From NCBI GenBank assembly GCA_942159475.1, contig OW804094.1, positions 131,054,755 through 131,118,754 of the forward strand: DNA of 64,000 nucleotides, written 5' to 3'. Under the pieces are notes generated by a model. That model searched no databases and was not told the DNA's origin. It saw only the letters and a program-made list of their open reading frames with translations. Source of the DNA: Sthenelais limicola. Taxonomy: Eukaryota > Annelida > Polychaeta > Phyllodocida > Sigalionidae. This document shows positions 14,401 to 29,400 of this stretch, in pieces. Made by a program: the position numbers and the translations under genes. Every line of letters begins with the position of its first letter. The first letter of the stretch is position 1.

Positions 14401-17400
14401 TAAAAGGAACGGTGCCTTCCTCATCAATAAAATGCAATAACTCAGATGTAAAGAATATCTTGGGATGCTATATTGTTAAATTGTCAGGGTGACAGAATCC
14501 GAAGAACGCCGGCTGTAAGTATTGCGTAATTAAGGATTGACTGGCCACCAAATCGTGGGACATTTTCTCTTGGACATATTTTGAGAGGATTATAAAATGT
14601 AGACGGATGCTCTAGATTATTGGGAATAATTCCACAGGCATTTTGAAGATAGAAATAATAAACTTGATAAAATTTATGTTTTATATTTTTGAATGCTTTA
14701 TATGTTCGATCAACTATGCTTATTTTGGCTTTTTTGTGGTGTGATCATTATATACTTTGTCTTAAAAATAGCTTTGAGCTCGGACAAATGTAATCCCAAT
14801 GATTACTTCTTATATATAAGGGAAGTCAGGAAATAACAACACGCGAACTTAATATTTAGCATGTGTCCTAGGTTGGAATGTATACATACAAATTATATGA
14901 AAGACATGTCGGGAACTGATTTTGATTTGGAAACTATTGATAAAATTGTCCTTCCGATACATAATGATATTTGAGTATAAATTTAAATGTAAATATAATG
15001 AATGTTTTTGTCATAAACATACATGATTTCATTTGTTGACATGTAAGCACTTGTCATTTTCCAGATACCAGCTCTGCCTTCAGATCAGGAATGATATCCT
15101 TTCCGGAAAGTAAGTGCTAAACTTTTTCTTTATAATGACTTGATACATAAACAAAATACTTCCCCCTATAATGTTTATTCCTGTCTTGTGCTTGTGTCCC
15201 CAGTCTCTTCTTTCCACTCTGAGACTGCCCCCTTCCCCTATACTTGATTCCGGACGCGCCCATCTCATTCCTCCTTCAATGTGTCCGGCTCTCTTTGCTC
15301 AGCACTCTGCTGTCATTTTGCCTCATTGTTTGAGAGACCGCTCTTGCTGCAGAAAATGCCATCCTGATCCACCTCTTCAGGAGCAAGTTTCCAGCGCCTG
15401 ACTTAAACTCACTTTCTGGGAGAACTTTTCTTTAATGAAGCTTTAATTCAATCCAGCAACAGCATATCATTGTGCGTAAAAGTGATCACTTATAAATATT
15501 TGGAGTGAGCGTTAACACTATTTTATGTAGCACCTACGTGACAATTGGTTCATGAAATTCTAGCGCCGGCAGGGATGGAACAAATGCTCTCCCACCATCC
15601 TTATTCACAATTTTATATCTTCTTTATTGTTGTGATGTGTAATTGTAAATCCTATATCTGATTTTAAATTTAGAAATTAAATTAATGTTTCTTTATTTTC
15701 TCCATTGGGACATTATTCTTTTATGCACATCACTTTTTATCAGCTCTAGGGTAAAACCTTTTGCATATAACTAGTGAACGTCGCCAGTTTCCAGCTTAGT
15801 CTATATCAAGGATTGTTTGCTCTTCCTCTACATTTCTTCAGCGCCGAGAAGGCTTAAAATATATAAGGGAGCAGGCGGAGCATATATATGGCCGTCTTAC
15901 TGTGGGCAAAGCTCTCCAGAATGGAACCCAGGATTAATTTTTACTCTTAGCTGCTGGGAATTGTATAGAAATGAAACACTGCGAGCGATTGGCCTTCCTC
16001 TGAAGGGCAACAGTGTGGTGGGCATTTTTACCTTAAGGCACGTCTCTACTACTGCGATATGACTTGACTTGATATGATTGTTGTCTAGAGTGAAGTCAGG
16101 ACTTCACAGGTATTGGGATTGCTTCTGTTTCTTGTTCCCTGCTCTGTGGACCTTGTTACCCTCCTTCTTCCTGCTGCTTCCCATTCTCCTAACTTCTTCT
16201 CCTGCTCTTTCCTCCCTGTCTGCCCTCAGAGCCAAACCTTTGTTCCACACCTCCCTAACTTTCTCCATATATTGCTCTTTCTGCTTTAGCTACTGACACG
16301 TCCTCGTGAATCCCCCATCAACTAATCACTTTAGCACTTTCTACACCTCTTTACGAGCTTCAATTTAATCCACGTCCCTATCCCAAGCCAGGCTTCAGAA
16401 CCGCTTTACTATGGAGGTGGTGGTCTTGGCCCTGTTATATAAGCCAGTTGCTGGCAACTTATGTGATATCATATCATCCCATCAATATTGTCAGTACTGG
16501 AGGGGCATTGCCCGATTTAGGAGCCCAGTTTTGATGATTGGGAGAAATGTATGGTCTCTTTCTCGTATCTTCTGAGTCTGAGTAATTTGTGAGTTGCTGA
16601 GGTCATAAATGTGTACATGTGTCTGCCTGTCGATTGAACGTTTTTCTTATTTGTCTTTCCACAGCGCCATTCTTGCATACTTTTCTGTCTACTATCCTTC
16701 CTTCCTTCCTTCCTTCCTTCCTTCCTTCCTTCCTTCCTTCCTTCCTTCCTTCCTTCCTTCCTTCCTTCCTTCCTTCCTTCCTCGCTCCATTCCTCCCCCC
16801 TCTCTCTATTTTCGCTTGTTGTCTGCTCGGTGGGATCTTTCTCTCTATCCCTGTCTCTCCCCTGACACTCTTCCCGCTTCTTCTCACCCTCGTATTTTGT
16901 CCTTGCAATCCGGGCGCAAGTAGGAGATAAAAAGCAATTACCCTGCCCCCAGCTTTAGTACACAAAGGTGCCTCTGGCAGCGCTTGTCTGCCCGCCTGGC
17001 CAGCAGTCTGCAGGGACGGGATGCTGACACGTGCATTCAAACAGAAGCCCCACGTCCCAGGCCCATCACCAAACAATCCTCTCGTCCCCCCTATATATAT
17101 TATATATTTGAGTCCAGTATGGTCTCTGGCTCTTGTTTGATCTAGACCTGCAGTGCCCTGTCAAACGCCTATATATTCTCCTAATTCACTTACACATGTG
17201 TTGTAGGCTCAGTGTCCATTAAATCGACGGAATTAGTTTGTCTGTTTGACGAGTTTTTTCTTTAGATTACTTTAGAAGATTCTATACTGAAACAATTGAA
17301 GTACAATGATAAGTACACTTTTGGGTTCCTTAGGTCTTCTCGCCGACCATTGGGTACTTCCAATGAACAGCGACTGTAAAAACGGCTTAGTGTACACGGG

Positions 17401-20400
17401 GCCTTAGTAACAAATTTTAGATTACATTTTAAGCCTATTGATACATTGATCACTGTGAGTGAACTGTGGCCTCAGGGAGTGTCTTTTCTGATTGATGTTG
17501 ACTTGGATTATTCATGAAATCCCCTTAAGTGCTTGGAACAGATGTAAAAGATTGTGACCCAAGGGATCCCGATCATTGGAAACATTTGAAATCGGTTTCA
17601 TTTTTTGCAATATCGTTTTTGGTGTCACGGTCACTGTTCTACCATATTCTTATCACAGATCTATTCGAAATATTGTCGCCAATCACGTATAAATACATAC
17701 AGCAGGAAGCAAAAGAGATTTTTTAATTAAAACAAATAATCAAATCTTTATTCAGGTATGGGCACAATCATAGCACAGTGACACTCGATGTAGCTAATAT
17801 GGCATCTCCTGATATCACTTCTAATGATCTAATACTTACAGTTTATCCAAAAGACCCCTACTCTTACAGCTAAACCAAAAGACCTTAGACCCAAACCACT
17901 AGTCTATATCACATCCATTGTGTGTGTACTAAATACTGTAATTGTAAACCATTGTGAAACAATGTACACATGAGGGCGACAATCTTCCTTGGAATATACT
18001 AGCTCAGATATGAAGATACAAACATTATTTTCGTCCACCGAATTTAACAATTATATAAGCTGTACAATCGTTTCACTTTAAATTCATCAAAATCATCTTT
18101 CTAATCTTCTGGCATCTTTACTTGTATTTTCAGGCTGCCTTGTTCGTTCGTCACCCACGCATTGCTTGGCTCGTACACTGTGCAGGCCGAGCTGGGAGAC
18201 TACGATCCCGAGGAGCACGGAAACACTATCGAGTACATCCGAGAATTCAGATTTGCTCCCAGTCAGACTGAGGAGCTGCTCGAGAAGATTGCCGAGCTGC
18301 ACAGGACACACAGGTCAGTAAAGCCTGATAAGGCGACTTTCTGTCCCTAGTATTCCCCCTTCTCTCCACCTGTATCCCTTCTGGCTAAAGTGACCTTAAA
18401 GACGTGTGAAGTGCTGAAATAAATAGGTAGCAAAGGAACTTTTGCGAAGGGCAAGCGCTTTTTCTATGAAGTGATGCTGAAGAACCTTTTCAATTTTATT
18501 CATTAAGTAAGGTGGAGGTAAGTCACTGAGAACAACCTTGTTGTGAATTTTTGTTGGAATGTTTACCTTTTCAATATTGGGCTATTATCTATCCTTTAAA
18601 GAAATTCTTAGCACATTTTCCTAGACAAAATAACCTCTCTAATACGTAATCAGGAAATCTGATTGTTTTAACAATCTATTCACATAGCCACATTTATTGT
18701 GTCATAACCATGGAAAGTGGAAGTGTCACGAGCTATTAACATCAGACCATTGATCGGGAAACTTATCTTTTAAGTAGCCAATTCGCTTTCCATGAATACT
18801 TTAGTAGCAATTATGTCCCCCTCATTCATCTTTCATTCTCAGAAGGAACAAATCCTATCAATTGTTTCTTCCTGATAGTTTTCTTTCACTGTGATGAACT
18901 CTTTAAATTTATTAAAGATGGCTGAAAAAACCATAGACCTACTAGCCTCGTTTGAAAACTTAAATTTCTAGACTCACTAAACGACTTCTACCTGGAGGTA
19001 AAATAAACTGACTTCCAGCTATGAAATTACCCTTAGCTCTCTGGTGTCTGGTGATTGATGTATCAACTAGTTTCAAGTCAGAAATTCAAATGTTTTGTTC
19101 CCATGGTTACTTGCAGGGGCCAGACTCCAGCTGAGGCTGAGCTCAACTACCTTGAAAACGCCAAGAAACTCGCTATGTATGGCGTCGATCTTCACCAAGC
19201 AAAGGTACGTCTCTCCTAGCAGTGTTAAATACACACTACATGTATATTAAATCTGCATTCTCAGCTGGCAAGAAACAAAATCTTACCCAAGTCACTAATA
19301 TTATCATTTATAGGACTGGATGTATCTATATTCAAATTCTGCTGCGGGTATTTATGTTTATACTAGAATTAAAAGTCGAATAGGCTTAGTGATAATTACT
19401 GAGGGTAATTTTCCTCAGTAAAATTGATTGAGGATTTGTATATTTCCAATATCTATATATTATAATATAATGTTGTCGTCTGTTCTATGAATTTTATATT
19501 GGACTGTAACTCTATACTATAGAATATTTTCCGATGACCACTGTTTTACTTTCACTGTTTACATTTTGAAATAATGATACAAAAAAATAATATGGTTTTT
19601 ACTTGTTTGCAGGATTCTGAAGGTGTGGACATAATGCTTGGTGTGTGTGCAAGTGGACTTCTTGTATACCGTGACAGGTTACGTATTAACCGTTTCGCAT
19701 GGCCTAAGATCCTCAAGATCAGTTACAAGCGCAACAATTTCTACATCAAAATCCGGCCTGGAGAGTTTGAACAGTTCGAGAGCACGATAGGCTTCAAGTT
19801 GGCCAACCACCGACTTGCGAAGAGACTGTGGAAGACCGCAGTCGAGCATCATGCTTTCTTCAGGTAATGTTTCTAAATGGAGCGGAGTGATTTGGATCTA
19901 TTGGTCATTATCCTAAAAAGCCTTTGAAATATGTGTCTGTAGTACTCGTTGAAATAAGCCTCTACCACAATTGCTGACCTATCGGAGTTAATTATTAAGC
20001 AAGTTCAACTCTATTAGTATGTAAAACTATTGTGTCTCAGTATCTCGACTATACTATGGAAGCTTTCAAACATCCACTGGCACATTGTATGAATTATCTA
20101 GACAAATTTATTTTGTTCAGTCTCATTACATGTTATAAACTTCTTTAATTCAAAACCAAATATTATGATAAAATATTCCCAAAGTGTCGGTTTATTTGCG
20201 ATTTTTTAAAAATGTATTTATTTGTACTTGTTTTGGCCACCACCTTACACTGTCGATATTCTATAGCCAGTAACTTGAAGATTGGCTTGTCAACTTTCCC
20301 TATCTGTCTTACTTATATAGGCTGAAGGAGCCCGAGCCTCCAAATAAATCTGGTTTCTTCCCGCGGTTCGGATCCAAGTTCCGTTATTCCGGCCGCACAC

Positions 20401-23400
20401 AGTTCCAGACAAGGCAGGCTGCCTCCCTCATCGACCGCCCCGGGCCGAATTTTGACCGCTCACAGAGCCGGCGCTTTACTGGTTCCCGATCTATGGAAGG
20501 CGGTATGTATACTTTATGCGTTCTTTGGTAATAAGTCCATTTTTGGTACATCGTTCTCTTTACGCAGACCCCACACAGAAATGTATCTATTTAATGCTAT
20601 GAGCCAGGTTGCATATTCTAGATGGTGTCCTACGGTATGATAACACGCACTCGGTTAATATTTTCCCAAACCAGTCTATAAGATTAGATACTATTTAGGA
20701 TAATTTGTCCATTTTGATATACCCTTTTAAGTTTATGTTTTAACATCAATTTTGGTATGTTTTATTGAGGGATGACATGACATGTATGTATGGATAGATG
20801 GCCATTGTATGGTTACCAATGGGACTGTTATAAATATTGTGCTCTCAAGTCACTTTTTATCTCCCTCCTTCTTACCACCTCAAGTTAAAAAAATAGTTTT
20901 GGCTTACTTGGTGAAAAAAAAGATCATGAATCTCTTTTTTTTTGTTATTGTTCACCCTGTAATATTCTTTCCATATTGTTGTGCCATTTTCCTTCAGACT
21001 TTCACCGGGATCTGAAACATAACATCCTCAACCAACAGGGTTGGTTTACCAATAGAATATCTTAGTTTTTATTTCCAGTCTGCACCGTATCAGTATGATG
21101 TACATTTAGTCCACACTTTTAGGAGTTATTATTCTTGTTTCTATTTTCCTCCTTCTCTCGACTTTTTTTTGCGTTCCGTCTGTACATTGTGGCGTGGCGA
21201 CTTCACACACATATATATTATCATTATCGAGCTATTTTCTGTTGGTCCAGAGATACTTCCTATCATTAATGACAATAATCATAATCTAAGTTTGATGTTG
21301 TTGCTGTTGATCGTAATATGACGCTAACCACTCACTAGCTCGTCCATTGAGGGGCAGAACTGCTTTGTTTGAATGATCGGGATAGCTCAACTTTTCCGGC
21401 GAGTACAGCCATTCCAGGAAATGGGAATTGAGTTTCAGCTTATTTATGTTGGTTGAAGCAGAGTGTCTGCAAACTCTGTAGGTGCAAAGTAGCCTTTTAT
21501 TTATTTCCCTTTTCGATGACCAAATCAGATTTCAAATATCTTTATTAGATTTTCTACTGTTACGTTATTGACCAATATACATTAGTAGGTGCAAATTCTC
21601 GCAGGAATGCTGTTACCAAAAGTTTATTCTTGAGTTAATAGCCAATCAAAGCCACCTCGATTCCATTATATCTCTTTAGGTCTATGGGTCTTCTCTAGTC
21701 AAATTAAAAGTAAAAATGTCAACAAAAGCTGATTTTCAAAGCTAGTACAAGTTTTTGTTCACGAATACGAAACCAGACACCTTGAGTTAGAAACAGGGAC
21801 ACCAACAGGAGAACAGAGCATGTGTAGCGACCTCGTTGCTAAGCACAATATGATTTACATATCCATCACCAATGTCTTAATTTTCATTTGAAAATAGTCT
21901 GATGTTTATTTGAGTATAAAACTGATTTAAAAATGCATGATTTCATTTCATTTCTTTTCCTTTCTCCCTAGCATTCATCTGTGTTAAAATCATTTCGATA
22001 CTAAAAACATTGACACCAAAGTTGTGTAAAAACTCTGTGAGACTGGTTATTACATTAAGTTGAGTTCTTCCCTTCACGTGGTTAATTGGTTGATAAAAGC
22101 CGCTACCCATGGTTGACAAGCATGTTTGATTTTACTTACTACAACGCGTGTGCCACTTGTGTGAACGACCCATAACTTGAGACACCGTCCGGTATTTGTG
22201 TTCTATTTCTAGGCCGGGTAGGAACTGCCTCTGAGCCCGTACTCAATGAAACAGGTATTTTTGCGGGCCTACACCCATTTCTCCCTTTTCCATTTCTCCG
22301 TGGAAAACAACCATATATCAATATATATTAGCACAGAATTTGCATGTCCCTTTATTGTATCTGGCTTTCACGAGGCTCCTTTTTGGTATTGTGTACCATT
22401 TGTTTCCACATTTTGTAAAATAGACAAATGGGGACAAATTATAAATGACTGAAAAAAATGCTTATTTAGACAGTGGTGGGGTATAGAACATAATTTTTTA
22501 ATCTATTAATGCCATATGCAAATGCCTAATTGGCAAATCAAAATATCTGCATTGAAGGCGTTGTCGTCATTGCGCCTTCATGCATTACAGAAAACTGAAT
22601 TGCTGGGCTCAAAACAAGAAATTTAAAAAAAAAATGATATCTAAATTCTGAAACTGACAAAAGAGATAGATTTTGGGGTCTTTGCTGTCTTCATTTCATT
22701 TCGATGTTAATGTTATAGTTTATCTGTCGGAAGTTATTTTCGGTTTTGGTTTGATATTCGGTATAGAATAGTTGATATTTTTATTTCTTTGGTTTTCCTG
22801 GGGATTTGGGTGGCTCTTTTTATGTTGTAGTGTGCATGTCTGTACGAATGACCTTCCAGCAGGTTAACCGTCGCCATGACGACGGAACGACAAGGACATC
22901 AAGGCATCCCTAGATACCATCTCTTGCCAAAACAATGCATTTCATTAGTTGATTGTTTTACAGCTTGTTCCCTTTACTTTCGTTCTTACTTACTACTAAC
23001 CGCTTGTATTCTTAGAAGCCAGTTTTGCTATGTTACTTTTCATTAACCAAATATTACTCACTCTTTCAAGTAGTGCAGTATCATAGTTATATTGTACAAA
23101 GCTATTTATAGCGCCGAGATCTCTTATCTTCCTTTTGCGGTCATTCCTCTAAGAGGCAGCTAGCTCTGCTTTATCATAAACACTTCAGACACTTTTTTGT
23201 GTTTTGGTGTGATTAAGTTTGCCAGAAAATAGCGACTGGGTACTTTGAATTTGGATTTTGTTTGGATTTCATTTATGTTACTGTCTTATCTGCATGTACA
23301 TTTGAAAAAGACAGCTATTTTTTTCACATGGGGATAATGGTATAATCTCCAAGCGCTAAATTGTTTCAGTTTTTGCAAGATTTACGAATAAGTAATTTTT

Positions 23401-26400
23401 CCGTTGGTAAATTTTTGAATGATATTGAATTCACCGTTGTTACATGCTGGCAATCCTTATTGACTACTAGCAGCCCTTGCTTGCTGCTTTTATCTTATGA
23501 ATTTTTTTAAACTCTAACACACATTATGCATGTTTGCAAACTCTCATATGTAATATCTATACACTCCCAGCCGATGGCTCACTGCTGCCATCTGACTGTA
23601 GCCTGCTGTACTAGACTAGTGTATGGTTAGAACAACTTGATAAGAAGAAGTTTAATTTTATTTCTTTATTTCAAAATTAATTACAGGCACAGGGCCAGGA
23701 TCTGGATACACTGAGCGCTCTGAATACTACCAACCTAGCGACTCTCGAACAAACACCATTGACCTTAAAGATCGCAAGCGTAAGCAGCGAGGAGGTTCTG
23801 TGCCTTTTGCTGAGGTCGATGACCTTGGCCGTGAATATGATGATGTAAGTTTTATACCCTTTTAATCTTTAATAATGTCCTATTTGCGAAGTTAATGATG
23901 TAAAATATGATACTAAAATATGATACTATAGTACAGTAAATGAAAACTTGTTGTTATGTTTGTTGGAGTTGGACACATAATGGTTGATATTGACTCCATG
24001 CAGTGTTATTTGACATGGATATAACCCATTTTCTGCCAAATACAGGCTCCCGTCAAGGCAGGCCTGCTAGGTTCAGGCACAGATGCGGCGGGCCGGGGTG
24101 CTCCTGGGTCAGAGTTAGATGGTCCCGGGGTGCCATCTGGTCCTAAGTCAGACTGGAGGGACCACAGGGCTGATGGGCATGGGGGCGCTCCCGGGGAGGG
24201 AGATTTCTCAGGGAAACCTTACTCAGGGATGGGGGCCGGGGTGGCACGGGGTGCCCCGCTAGCGCGCCTCGAGTCCGAGGTGCACCCAGGTGCCAGAGAC
24301 AGTGGCGACCTGGAGGGAAGCTGGCAACCTGATGCAGGCGACTCGGAAGCATCTGGGCTCCCAGGTGACCGAGGGTCCGGAGCTGGACCCAGTGGCTATC
24401 CCGGATCCGGTGCAGGATCGGGGTATGGCCCAGACTCAGGAGATGGGTCTGGTGCAGAGCCAGGTGCAGGCGGTGTGGGTGGTGCAGGTGTAGACCCAGC
24501 CGCCCTAGGGTGGATACCCTGTGGCACAGGGGTGGGACCATGGATGGCGGGGACCGAGCCTTACCCAGGAGTTTACCCAGTGCCTGGCCAGAGAGAAAAC
24601 GTCAAGCCAATCATCACAGTGGTAAAATAGCCAAGTCTTGGCATGCTCCAACTGCCACAGAGTTCTATTAATAATCGTATCATGATGACGATGATATTTG
24701 TTTTTGCCTCCCTGTCTTGTGTTCATTGATGATGATGAAGATGATGATGATCTTTTTTCAATTTTGGTAGTTAGAAAACAGAACGCTTGCAACCTACTAA
24801 CCCCAAGAAGAAGTGAGCCGCGGCTTTGTTTCGTTTTGTATTTTAGGAAGAGATGCATGACAAAGTTGGATAAATTGAATCAACGTTTAAAGATTTGAGG
24901 ACCTTCTGCACAGCCATTTCAAACCTAGCATTAAAAATAGAATAAAATTCAATAATGTTCAATCTTTGTTTATAAGAGTTTCTGGGTACATGTAGCTGGA
25001 CAGAAGGTCTTAACTCTTCCTGATGATTTCATGTGTGTTTTACATGTCTACCCCCTGTTGATGCCATCTCCCCTCGATGAGTTGAAAATTCCCTATACAT
25101 GTAGTTTGTTGTCGCTTCAATGAAACTCTTGAACTTCTAATAGAGACTATGTCCTGTTTGAAAAAAAAATACATAAAAAAATCACGTCCCATACATTCTT
25201 TTATGTTCAGAACAATCTCATCGTGTGAGCATTAATTTATCATGGACATTCATGGCCATTAATTAGAGAACTATAGTATGTTTCAATATATTCCTCAAAA
25301 TGTAAGGCTTAATTACCAAAATTGTTTTTGCCCTTTTGCAGTTTTTCCCTATTTTCTCATAACATCTGTATTTTTCAGATACTAATTGAGTGTATATATA
25401 CTTTGCTACTTTCTTTTAATTGTAAGGATATCATTCTGATTGTATTTGTTATCGTTTTGTTTTTGTGTTTAATGTTATATACTAGTAACAGAAAGTTAGT
25501 ATTTAAGTTAATATTGATTGTCCTAACATCGATTGTCTTTAACCCATTTAACTCCATAGATCAGTGTACAGTTGTAAATAAGAAAGTTAAATTGAATTTT
25601 AACCACAAATTAGTTTCAAATATCCTTTGTAAATAACATAATTATATATGACATTTAATATAGATACCACTGTTTCTAATACAGCCCTTGATGTATTGGG
25701 TATTTTAGAAATTGTGGAATAAGTTGTTTAAACTGTAGTGCTGGAAAATTAACCAAATGGCTCACTTTCAGGACGGTGACCGCGCTCAAGTCATTCAACT
25801 GAAAGACGGCAATGGAAAAGTCATCTATGTAAGGAGAAAAATCTTACCCAAGTCAGGTCGCAAACCCTCCACAGACAGCAAGGTTACCCCCATTCCTTCC
25901 CTCGTCTCCTTTACTCACTCTTAATATCTATCACACACTAAACCATGACTTTAACTCAGTTTTCTCTTCATTTAAAAATCCAGTTTTTTTGGTTTCAACG
26001 AGTGAGAGCCCTAGGCCTTGGATCATGGAATCGTACCACCAGAAGCATCGTCCAGCATTTATACTGCACCCGTTTCCTCCTCTTCCCCTCCTGTTCCGGC
26101 TTCTTGCCTACCTTCTCCAGCTTGTCAACTCCAGGACCTACCTCCACGCTACTCCTGTTCGATGCTTACTGCACCCAACATTGCAAGTTGCTGGTTGAAC
26201 TAGTATTTTAATGTTTTGATTTTTGTTACAGTTTTGTGCCTTTGGTGTGAAGGAAAGTTCTGTTGTAGGACTTGATTTGAGTTTGCAGTGTTTCCTAGCA
26301 TCATAACTCAATGAACCCCCGAGCGAGATATCATATACCCTATCTTCCGTCTATTCCGAATTTTGCTGGTTAGATGAGTATTAAAAATCTATTGAAATGG

Positions 26401-29400
26401 GATAAAATAATCCCCACGTAAGACTTCTCATCTAACCTTGAAGGAGGCTAGGTAGAATGTTCCAGGCCGTTATCAAAATTATCTATGCCAGCAAATTTCG
26501 ATTTTACCCTCGGACCCCATTCGACTTATCTATACCCAGTATAGACGTTAATTTACAGATGGAATTTAGAAGAAATAAATAACACGGGCTCCTTGTCTCC
26601 CCTCAGAAAATCATTCATACATTTCTCGTTACAGGACAATGAAGCAGTTCTTTTAAAGCATGCGGTTGTTGCATCTTGAACAATAAAATGCACAAAAATC
26701 ATTGGCTTCTGAAACACAACGTTTGTTTGATGACTCCCCCCAAACACAGATGTTATCTGCTATGAAAGCTGCCTGCATTTTTTTTATAATGTGGTTAACA
26801 TCTTCCCACCTTCCCATGTGTTTTCCCTATTGACCTGATCATGGATACTGAGTGATCTATTGTTTGCTGTTGAAGCTTCTTTATCTGACCCTGCATGTTA
26901 ATTGGCATCTCTTCAGGATGGTCAGGTTCATGTGGTTGCTGGAACAGGTCCCGACGCAAATCGCGTGGCTTACATGAAAACTGTCCGACCAGGAGGTGAC
27001 TACGACCCCAACCAGGTAACGTAAAGAACCAACAGAACTTAACCAAAAATACTCGCTCATTTGGCTCTCCGAACTTGTCAAATAGTGAAATTTTATATTA
27101 TAATAAACTTCAAATTAACTTGGTAAAAAATCATTGCCATTTACTGGTTAGAAATACTTATATGAAATGATTTTTTTCTATGTATGTGTTCTTTACTTCA
27201 ATCAACATGGACCCATGTGTATTGAGTTGAACCTAACATTTTTCTTTCACTAAAATGCACTAGGAGATTTTTATTAATTATCTGAAAAGATTTTTTACTT
27301 ATCTGCTTTCTTGGTATGAGTCTACCCACCCATAGACTAACAACTTTTATGTTGAGTTCTCCTGTGATGTAATAATTTGTGCTGGAAATTAAGGGAACAG
27401 AAGAGGTTTATTTTTTTTTATATTTGAGCTATGTTTTTTAAATTATAATTCACTTAAGTTACTAGGTGTTAATGTATATGATGGTTGAACTGCACTACAT
27501 ATGGTTAAAGATCACTATTACTGTAAGCATTATGTTCTCGAATTATCATTTGTTGCCTGTACATCAATCTAAGAACTTGACAGCAAAGTGTTGTTGGTGG
27601 TGTGTGTGTGTGTGTTTTCATTTGATTAATTTGGAATAATATCCATCATAAAAATCAACCAAAAAATACAATGGATTGTGAACATATTCTGAGGGAAATT
27701 TTGTCACCTTTGAAAACCTGCCTACCATTGAACCCTTTTCTTCCCATTTTTAATCAACCCGCCTCCCATTTGTCATCATTAATTCACCCATCTCTATATT
27801 AATTTTTATTCACCCGTGGGCATTTTCAGAGCGGCTATGGTCGCGATGGAAGCATCAGTCCAGGGATTGGACTGAATGGAGACCTCAGCAAAGAAGGACC
27901 CTATGGTTACGGTACAGGTGGTTCTGACCGTTACGGTACGGGAGGTTCTGACCGTTACGGTACAGGTGGTCCACTTGGCCATAGTACCGGAGGCTCTGAC
28001 CGCTATGGCACCGGAATGGGTGGTCCTCCAGGTTATAACAGTGGCTATGGTACCGGAGGTCCTTACTCTCCTGGTTATGGAGTGCCACCCTCTCCGGGCT
28101 ATGGTACCGGAGGTCCGGTCAGTCCCGGAGGTCCCGGAAGTACAGACCCGAAGCTGACTACCATTAATGTTACAGTCCGTGCTAACGCGCCACCAAAGGT
28201 CTCACCAATATATCATTTTACCTTCTCTCAAACATCTTAAGTAGTTTAATTAGAGTCCTGTTTTTATCATTCATTCATACTTTGTATTCACACTTTTAAT
28301 ATATTAAGTTTTTACAACTACCACAAATCTAATCTACTGCTGTGAGAATGTAATATCATCAGCCTTCTTTTTTGTTAATCTATTAGCATTTCATTAAGTT
28401 GGTCATAAAGAAAAACTTAATAGACAGAAGTATCTACATTCTGATATTCATAGCATGTCCTGTTTATTACTTTTGAATATTTTGGAACTTATCAATCATC
28501 ACATTTTACTGTCTGATATAATAGTTATTGGAATTAGTTTTGTCTAATTTACACATAAGTGCTTCAACTTAATTGCAACCACTAGATTACCTCCATTAGC
28601 CTACATTAGGATCAACTATCTTTCCCTCATAACCAAGTTCATGGTACTCCTTGTTTCTTTCTCTATCTGAACACTCAGTTTTCCTCTCCACTACTAGGTA
28701 CTAAATTCAAGATAAAATGCCATGGTGATAGACATTTTGTAACGACAATTATTAATACTCCCGCCTATATTAATTTTACTAAGTTTAAGGTGCTTTTTAA
28801 CCCCCTACTACTGCTGAGACCTTTAGTGTATGTTTGGACATTTTTTACAGGTTTACTGCTGCATGCTGTCATCGTCATTGCCGTGGACTCCAGACTTCTT
28901 ATGAAATCTTTCCTATTTATCGTATAAGTCATCTAATGCAAATATTCCTCACATGGAACTGTAGCAAGTCCAACCTCTTTTTTCGTCTTCCAATTTGGGT
29001 TTTCTTTAGTTTTGGCTTTCCCCGCATTTATCAATGTATTTTAAAATGTGTCCACTGTGGATAATAGAGGAATCCAACCTGGTGGGGAAAATGTGTACCG
29101 TTTGGCCGTGGGAAAACTGAAAGAATCAAATTCATCTTTTCTTTTTCAAAAGTTCCACATGTATGAAGTGGGATAAAATTCATATTAAAAAGACTTTAAA
29201 ATACCACATGCGATGTGCCTTGGAAAGATTTAATAACGTGTCTGTCGAAGTCCCATCTCAACCTTGGTTTAGGAGACATCATCGATCCTATAACGGTTCT
29301 GTTTTGTCGCTAAGCTTTGGTTGTCTCTGCTCACTGATACAAGTCATTTTCGTTTCCAGTATTAGAACGACATGAACGTTACCAGATTTTCCTGCCAATC

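Larger units (their letters stand above)
13375..18133 (+). other. 4.1 introns around the exon at 15065-15109
   Basis: The first (13375-15064) holds foldback element C. The second (15110-18133) holds the CCTT microsatellite. Nothing else recognisable. Confidence 0.65.

Noticed and set aside
16603..17076. Open frames across the CCTT repeat, both strands
   Set aside because: The tetranucleotide repeat cycles all frames without stops. The flanking residues show no domain and the region is intronic.
24143..24541. 132-codon minus-strand frame opposite the Gly-rich exon
   Set aside because: Shadow of a GC-rich coding exon on the other strand; His/Pro/Leu-rich, no homology.
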